This document shows, piece by piece, positions 59,730 through 64,000 of a stretch of DNA of 64,000 nt. Position 1 is the first letter of the stretch, and every line of letters starts with the position of its first letter. Under the pieces are notes generated by a model that was given only the letters and a program-made list of their open reading frames with translations, searched no databases and was not told the origin of the DNA. The position numbers were made by a program, and so were the translations under genes. The DNA is taken from positions 186,001 through 250,000 of the forward strand of contig NZ_RKRF01000010.1 in the NCBI RefSeq assembly GCF_003843875.1, in the 5' to 3' direction. This stretch comes from Aquisalibacillus elongatus (GTDB taxonomy: Bacteria; Bacillota; Bacilli; Bacillales; Alkalibacillaceae).

Positions 59730-60458
59730 TTAAAAAATTTCAATCAGTGAGACCATCAAGATAATTCCAAAAATAAACGAATGGGTCGCAGGTCGTTCGT
59801 GTCCATCCCCGTGACTTTCTGGGATTAGTTCCTTGTAGATAATAAATAGCATAGCACCTGAGGCAAATGCTAGTCCATATGAAACTAAGCCGTCAAACAT
59901 ATTAGTTAAAAAGAAGCCCAATAGAGCAGTTGCGACTTCTACAAGCCCTGTCATAGTTGCAATAATAAATGCAATGAATCGATTAAGCTTTTGATATATG
60001 AGAAATAAGGCAACTAAAAATCCTTCTGGCGCATTTTGGGTACCAATAGCAATAGCAACTAATTCACCTAGACCTTCTTGCCCAGAAGCATAACTAACAC
60101 CAGTAGCCAGTCCTTCGGGAATATTGTGAAGAGTAATTGCAGCAATGACTAACATAGCTTTTTGGTCAATTTGAATGCTTTGGTTTAAGTTTTCAACATG
60201 TATATGAGGGATAAAATTTTCCAATAATGATAAAAGTAACGCACCTAATATTAGACCGATAATTAAATGTGTTAATGTTCCGAATTCTAAAGCTTCAGGA
60301 ATTAAACTTAATAAAGCTGCTGCTAGCATAACACCACCAGCAAAGGCTAGTAATATATCACGCCATTTATGGGTTAATCTTTTGATAAATAGTACTGGTA
60401 TTGCGCCAACCCCTGTTGCAAGCCCAGCTAGAAGGCTTCCAATTAGTACTTCGTTCAT
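59730..60458 (-). CDS. ZIP-family divalent metal transporter
   Basis: The 242-residue protein has about eight membrane helices and the ZIP metal-site motifs: HNIPEGLATGVSY in helix 4, GTQNAPEGFLVAL in helix 5 and YKELIPESHGDGHE near the C terminus, plus a His-containing loop IPHIHVENLN. Imports zinc or another divalent cation. ATG 60458 has GAAAGGA upstream; ATG 60482 is less likely. Only 40 bases separate it from the divergent small membrane-protein gene. Confidence 0.9.
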   Translation of the reverse strand: MNEVLIGSLLAGLATGVGAIPVLFIKRLTHKWRDILLAFAGGVMLAAALLSLIPEALEFGTLTHLIIGLILGALLLSLLENFIPHIHVENLNQSIQIDQKAMLVIAAITLHNIPEGLATGVSYASGQEGLGELVAIAIGTQNAPEGFLVALFLIYQKLNRFIAFIIATMTGLVEVATALLGFFLTNMFDGLVSYGLAFASGAMLFIIYKELIPESHGDGHERPATHSFIFGIILMVSLIEIF

Positions 60459-60498
60459 AGTGGTAATCCTTTCTTTAAACATAGGGAGTGAATGTATT

Positions 60499-60810
60499 TT
60501 GCTACAGTATGTATTTCATACAACTCTTTGTTTGATTTTAGTTTTTTGTGCCTATTTAATCTTAAAACCATTATTAATCAAATTAGTAAAACAAAAATGT
60601 GTGATGACATTGAATTATCTAGCGGCATCTTTAATTACATCATTGATTATTTTAACGGGATTGATATTGACACAAGATAATAATAGCTTAGCCTATCAGC
60701 CATTAGAAATTATAGGAGCACTATGGATTTCAATAGTTATTATAGGGTGTATTTTGATCATAACGCTAATTGTAAAAAGGACTAAACAGTATTTCAGGAC
60801 CCGATCGTAA
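60499..60810 (+). CDS. Three-TM membrane protein, 103 aa
   Basis: TTG 60499 follows GGGAGTGA. The product has three hydrophobic helices (about 4-24, 40-60, 74-94) and a basic tail VKRTKQYFRTRS. No family recognised. It is divergent from the ZIP gene with a very short shared spacer. Confidence 0.55.
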   Translation: MLQYVFHTTLCLILVFCAYLILKPLLIKLVKQKCVMTLNYLAASLITSLIILTGLILTQDNNSLAYQPLEIIGALWISIVIIGCILIITLIVKRTKQYFRTRS

Positions 60811-60886
60811 TTCATAGTTTTTATTTTACTCCTCTTTACATATGATTTAAAACATTTAAAATTAAACAAAAAGGGGAGTTTTACAA

Positions 60887-61078
60887 ATGGAAATTTTATT
60901 TATGGTCTTTTTCTTTATCTTTATATTATTTATTTTAAATATCTTTACAAGTATTTGGGCTTATCGTGATTCGATTCAAAAAGGGAACAGCAAGGAATAT
61001 GCGATTATTGTTCTAATTGGGACTTTATTTTTCCCATTATTAGGTCTCATTGTTTACCTAATTATAAGAAATGATTAA
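60887..61078 (+). CDS. Small membrane protein with phospholipase D-N-terminal-like (PLDc_N) layout, 63 aa
   Basis: ATG 60887 follows AAAGGGGAG. Two helices (about 3-25 and 42-60) flank IWAYRDSIQKGNSKEYAIIV; the YRDS-x-KGN-x-E-type loop and final LIIRND resemble PLDc_N-type small membrane proteins. Its stop codon lies in the following terminator. Confidence 0.7.
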   Translation: MEILFMVFFFIFILFILNIFTSIWAYRDSIQKGNSKEYAIIVLIGTLFFPLLGLIVYLIIRND

Positions 61079-61107
61079 TCCAGGTTGGAGACCTGGATTA
61101 ATTTTTT
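61075..61107 (+). terminator. Intrinsic terminator
   Basis: TTAATCCAGGT (61075-61085) pairs perfectly with ACCTGGATTAA (61091-61101), followed by six T. Ends the 63-aa membrane protein gene. Confidence 0.92.
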
Positions 61108-61115
61108 GATTAGAC

Positions 61116-61146
61116 AAAAAAATGCGAATAGCATTTAGCTATTCGC
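61116..61146 (-). terminator. Intrinsic terminator of the SCO1-like gene
   Basis: Minus-strand GCGAATAGC and GCTATTCGC (61138-61146 and 61124-61132) pair perfectly, followed by seven T residues (A run at 61116-61122). Confidence 0.9.
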
Positions 61147-61156
61147 GAATAAGATT

Positions 61157-61750
61157 TTAGTTTTTATACGCTTTTAAGTAATCTACAATTTTCTCTACTT
61201 CATCCATTTGAGTTCCTTTGAAACGATTAATCATTTCGCCATCAGGTGATATTAGCATGAAACTCGTATCGTGTGTAACCTGATCCTCGCCATCTACTTT
61301 CGTCACTAAAGCTTGAAAAGAATTCGAAGCAAAACTTTCTATATCCTTTTGGCTATAGCCAGTTAAAAAATCCCAATTATCAAATTCCGCTCCGTGCTTC
61401 TCTCCAAACTCTTTCAAATCTTCAGGATCATCGATTGTTGGGTCAACAGAAAAAGATACAAGCCTTGTGTCTATCCCCTCTTCATCAAGCATGCCTTGCA
61501 ACTGTGCCATGTTTGATGTCATTGGTGGACATACTGTATTACAATTCGTAAAAATTAAATTAGCAATCCAATAATCGCCCTTTACGTCATCTAATGAAAC
61601 TGTTTCACCATCTTGATTAGTAAAGCTAAAACCTTCAACTTCATTATCAAATTCTGGTTTATATTCTTTTCCATCTTCAGAACTTCCACATGCCACTAAT
61701 ATGAAACTAAGAAGAAGGAAAGAAAAGATTAAACCATATTTTTTAAGCAT
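61157..61750 (-). CDS. SCO1/SenC-family copper lipoprotein
   Basis: The 197-residue product has a lipoprotein signal (lipobox ILVAC, Cys21), a thioredoxin-like fold with the copper-binding CxxxC motif in TNCNTVCPPMT (Cys70, Cys74) and a distal His in VTHDTSFMLI. SCO proteins deliver copper to the CuA centre of cytochrome c oxidase; the B. subtilis counterpart is YpmQ. ATG 61750 follows TTGGAGTG; upstream in-frame starts at 61774 are less likely. Confidence 0.92.
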   Translation of the reverse strand: MLKKYGLIFSFLLLSFILVACGSSEDGKEYKPEFDNEVEGFSFTNQDGETVSLDDVKGDYWIANLIFTNCNTVCPPMTSNMAQLQGMLDEEGIDTRLVSFSVDPTIDDPEDLKEFGEKHGAEFDNWDFLTGYSQKDIESFASNSFQALVTKVDGEDQVTHDTSFMLISPDGEMINRFKGTQMDEVEKIVDYLKAYKN

Positions 61751-61846
61751 TTTCAACACTCCAATCATAACCAATTTTATTTTAGCATGAACGGATGTGT
61801 ATTATAATTGAAATCATGTCCTATTTTTAACAATTCGTTGACACAC

Positions 61847-62719
61847 TTAAGATTTTGACACTAGTGTATAAAGGTTTATTTCAGGTCTGCACAAAAAACG
61901 GAAGGGGAGTCTGGTCGTCCCAAGGCCTCTTGAAACTTGCAATTGAAGTGGTCGTTCACCAATCTCGTAAGACCCTTCTACATAGTTTGTTCCAAGGTCA
62001 GGCGTTACAATATATCCGATCAAAGGCAACTGGATTTGTCCGCCGTGACTGTGACCTGACAATTGTAAATCAAATGAATACTGTTTCGCTTCATCAGCAT
62101 AATCTGGTTCATGACATAAAAGCACATTAAACTGATCAACTTCGCTTGAATCTATTAAACCTTTTAGATCGGGTCGTCCTAATAAGACGTCATCTAACCC
62201 TGAAAGGTTTATATATTCTCCGTCTTTATCTATTTGTACCGTTTCATTTTTTAATAATTTAAACCCACTTCGCTCCATATAATCATAGATGATGGACGTA
62301 CCAAAACCTCCATGGTCATGATTTCCGTAAATCCAATACTTCCCGTAAGGTGCCTCGATTTTAGACAGTAAGTTTGAAACTTTATCTAGTGTTTGACTGG
62401 AAATTCGAGAAGGATCATCCGCAAGGTCACCCGTAAACACAATTAAATCTGCTGAATGATGATTGACTTGATTAACCATTTTCTCAAATTCTTCTAAGTT
62501 ATATTGAAAACCAATATGTGTATCAGTGATTTGTAATATTTTAAACCCATCAAATGATGAAGGTAATCTAGTCGATGCAACATCTTTATAAATGGTTTTT
62601 AACCATTTTGGTTCAAGTTCATGTGCATAGTAATATCCCCCATAGGACAAACCAACTGCCCCAAGGGTTCCAAATGTTAACCTTTTAATAAAACTTCTTC
62701 TTGTTAATTTTTTAGTCAT
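61847..62719 (-). CDS. ykuE: Tat-exported metallophosphoesterase, YkuE-like
   Basis: The 290-residue protein begins with a twin-arginine signal (LTRRSFIKRL followed by a hydrophobic stretch) and has the calcineurin-like metal motifs: ITDTHIG, FTGDLADD, YGNHDHGG, LCHEPDY and LSGHSHGGQ. YkuE is a known Tat substrate and Zn/Mn phosphoesterase of B. subtilis, where ykuE also sits beside fadH (ykuF) as here. ATG 62719 follows AGAGGATG. Acts at the cell surface. Confidence 0.9.
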   Translation of the reverse strand: MTKKLTRRSFIKRLTFGTLGAVGLSYGGYYYAHELEPKWLKTIYKDVASTRLPSSFDGFKILQITDTHIGFQYNLEEFEKMVNQVNHHSADLIVFTGDLADDPSRISSQTLDKVSNLLSKIEAPYGKYWIYGNHDHGGFGTSIIYDYMERSGFKLLKNETVQIDKDGEYINLSGLDDVLLGRPDLKGLIDSSEVDQFNVLLCHEPDYADEAKQYSFDLQLSGHSHGGQIQLPLIGYIVTPDLGTNYVEGSYEIGERPLQLQVSRGLGTTRLPFRFLCRPEINLYTLVSKS

Positions 62720-62834
62720 GATGAACATCCTCTAAAAACAGTTTAAATCTATTATAGCATGGTATTTTTATTTTATATATGAGATAATATGTGAAAAATG
62801 AATGAATATTCAGTTTTGGATGAGGGGGATTTTT

Positions 62835-63599
62835 ATGAAAAATGAAGTCGTAATTGTAACAGGTGGATCTAACGGCATGGGGAAGTACATGGCGAAAAAG
62901 TTTGCCCATGAAGGAGCGAAAGTAGTCATTACGGGTCGTAATGAGGAACGATTACAGTCGGCTAAAGAAGAAATTGTAAGTGAAAAAGATTCAAGTGTCT
63001 TACCGATTGTCATGGATGTCCGTAACATGGAAGATGTCGAGCGGATGGTGAAAGAGACAGTGGATGAATTTGGTTCGATCCATCACCTTGTAAATAATGC
63101 AGCAGGTAATTTTATTGCACCTACTGAGAAACTTTCCGTGAATGGCTGGAATTCTGTTATTGATATTGTTCTAAATGGTACATTCTACTGCAGTAAGGCC
63201 GTTGGCGATTATTGGATTGATAATGGTATTAAAGGTAGTATCGTTAATATGGTAGCTACTTATGCTTGGAATGCTGGAGCTGGAGTCATCCATTCAGCCT
63301 CCGCAAAAGCCGGTGTGTTAACGATGACGAGGACACTTGCTGTAGAATGGGGCAGAAAATATGGCATTCGAGCGAATGCGATTGCTCCGGGGCCAATTGA
63401 TCGAACAGGGGGAGCAGATCGTTTATGGGAATCAGAAGAAGCTGCTAAGCGAACATTGAATTCTGTCCCATTAGGGCGCTTAGGTGAACCAGAAGAAATT
63501 GCTGATTTAGCTTATTTTATTCTAAACGATGCTAAATATATGAACGGGGAAGTCGTCACATTAGATGGCGGGCAGTGGTTGAATCAATTTCCGTTTTAA
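62835..63599 (+). CDS. fadH: 2,4-dienoyl-CoA reductase, short-chain dehydrogenase (FadH type)
   Basis: The 254-residue SDR has the NADP-binding TGGSNGMGK, NNAAGNF, a catalytic region around VATYAWNAGAGVIHSASAKAG and RANAIAPGPIDRTGGADRLW. The Ser-Tyr-Lys of the classical SDR is modified (S-A-S-A-K with no Tyr four before Lys), as in the dienoyl-CoA reductase branch. B. subtilis FadH (YkuF) acts in unsaturated fatty-acid breakdown and is also adjacent to ykuE. ATG 62835 follows GAGGGGGA. Confidence 0.88.
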   Translation: MKNEVVIVTGGSNGMGKYMAKKFAHEGAKVVITGRNEERLQSAKEEIVSEKDSSVLPIVMDVRNMEDVERMVKETVDEFGSIHHLVNNAAGNFIAPTEKLSVNGWNSVIDIVLNGTFYCSKAVGDYWIDNGIKGSIVNMVATYAWNAGAGVIHSASAKAGVLTMTRTLAVEWGRKYGIRANAIAPGPIDRTGGADRLWESEEAAKRTLNSVPLGRLGEPEEIADLAYFILNDAKYMNGEVVTLDGGQWLNQFPF

Positions 63600-63627
63600 G
63601 GTATTCCAAACTATAGCGTTGTCAAAA

Positions 63628-63666
63628 AAAGATCCAGACAGATTCATTCGAATCGTCTGGATCTTT
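63628..63666. terminator. Bidirectional terminator
   Basis: AAAGATCCAGAC (63628-63639) pairs with GTCTGGATCTTT (63655-63666), with an A run before and T residues within the stem end. Serves fadH and the convergent hemolysin III-type gene. Confidence 0.85.
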
Positions 63667-63668
63667 AA

Positions 63669-64000
63669 TTATATTAAAACAACATAGAATAATATCGCAA
63701 AGAAGTGGAACGCACTACCGGCAATGACAAAGAGGTGCCAGACTGCATGGTGGTATGGAAATCCACGCCACATGTAAAAAATACTTCCGACAGAGTAAAA
63801 AATACCACCAACAATTAAGTAAACTAATCCTTCTAATGCCATTTCTGCCGCTAATGGGTTCCAAACAAAAACAATAAACCAACCTAAGAATATATAAATC
63901 AATGTAGAGACAATCATAAAGCGTTTTACGAAGAAGATTTTAAAGATAATCCCTAAGATCGCTACGCCCCATATGACTCCTAATAATGTCCAACCAATAG
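63669..64000 (-). CDS. Hemolysin III-family membrane protein (C-terminal part, cut by window end)
   Basis: The minus-strand frame is open to the last base of the window; about 110 C-terminal residues are visible. They contain LEGLVYLIVGGIFYSVGSIF, YMWRGFPYHHAVWHLFVIAG and SAFHFFAILFYV. The HHAVWH...HFFA histidine cluster is the hallmark of hemolysin III/PAQR proteins (YplQ/TrhA), multi-pass membrane proteins linked to lipid homeostasis. The true start lies beyond base 64000. Confidence 0.9.
   Translation of the reverse strand, partial: IGWTLLGVIWGVAILGIIFKIFFVKRFMIVSTLIYIFLGWFIVFVWNPLAAEMALEGLVYLIVGGIFYSVGSIFYMWRGFPYHHAVWHLFVIAGSAFHFFAILFYVVLI

Overview
The window looks like chromosomal DNA from an endospore-forming, probably salt-tolerant member of the Bacillaceae. 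It is AT-rich with strong Shine-Dalgarno sequences (AGGAGG types) and frequent TTG/GTG starts. It carries a Spo0E-type phosphatase, a YjcZ-type sporulation peptide, a PatA aminotransferase, DUF1659/DUF2922/YvrJ small proteins, YwpF, a tRNA-Val(GAC) without encoded CCA, and a Bacillaceae-1-like RNA element. A BCCT transporter, a Ktr-type K+ channel subunit, an ectoine-hydrolase-like enzyme and many Asp/Glu-rich extracytoplasmic proteins fit a saline habitat. Several neighbourhoods (ykoG-H-PepSY-PepSY, ykqA, ktrD, ykuE-fadH, patA) resemble the 'yk' part of the Bacillus subtilis chromosome. No phage, insertion sequence or CRISPR array was found.

Layout. 1-5.7 kb: start of an aldehyde dehydrogenase, a DUF4870 protein, then a 1081-residue hybrid histidine kinase with two kinase cores and its OmpR-type regulator. 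5.8-9.2 kb: HD hydrolase, NAT-fold enzyme, PaiA-like acetyltransferase, and an XRE regulator/membrane-protein operon with a palindromic promoter, then tRNA-Val. 9.3-15.8 kb: a membrane-tethered PstS-like pair and a four-gene ABC operon. 15.9-18.6 kb: a cytochrome bd operon behind a perfect Rex box, with a small peptide at each end (the downstream one is CydS). 18.7-24.1 kb: CPBP protease, gamma-glutamyl cyclotransferase, GIY-YIG protein, HxlR/YceI divergent pair, GDPD and M20 dipeptidase.

24.2-35.1 kb is the most unusual part. It holds a tyrosine phenol-lyase, a DUF2254 protein, a PucR regulator, a 21-bp tandem repeat array, and then a tightly packed operon of ectoine-hydrolase-like M24 enzyme, cystathionine-gamma-synthase-family PLP enzyme, homoserine dehydrogenase and aldehyde dehydrogenase, followed by a Gfo/Idh/MocA oxidoreductase. 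I infer amino-acid (homoserine / aspartate-semialdehyde node) catabolism controlled by PucR; the substrate is unknown.

35.2-42.3 kb: CAP-domain lipoprotein, DUF393 protein, a YkoG/YkoH two-component system with two PepSY proteins, glutathione peroxidase and small membrane proteins. 42.4-53.6 kb: S45 acylase, BCCT transporter, six-TM chemoreceptor, MFS exporter, YwpF, KtrD and a PAS-GGDEF-EAL protein. 53.6-64 kb: membrane-anchored serine protease with a zinc-ribbon partner, small conserved proteins, the structured RNA, signal peptidase I, Spo0E, PatA, a ZIP transporter, SCO1, YkuE, FadH and a hemolysin III-type protein cut by the window end. About ten genes are shorter than 60 codons; they were found by reading ribosome binding sites directly.
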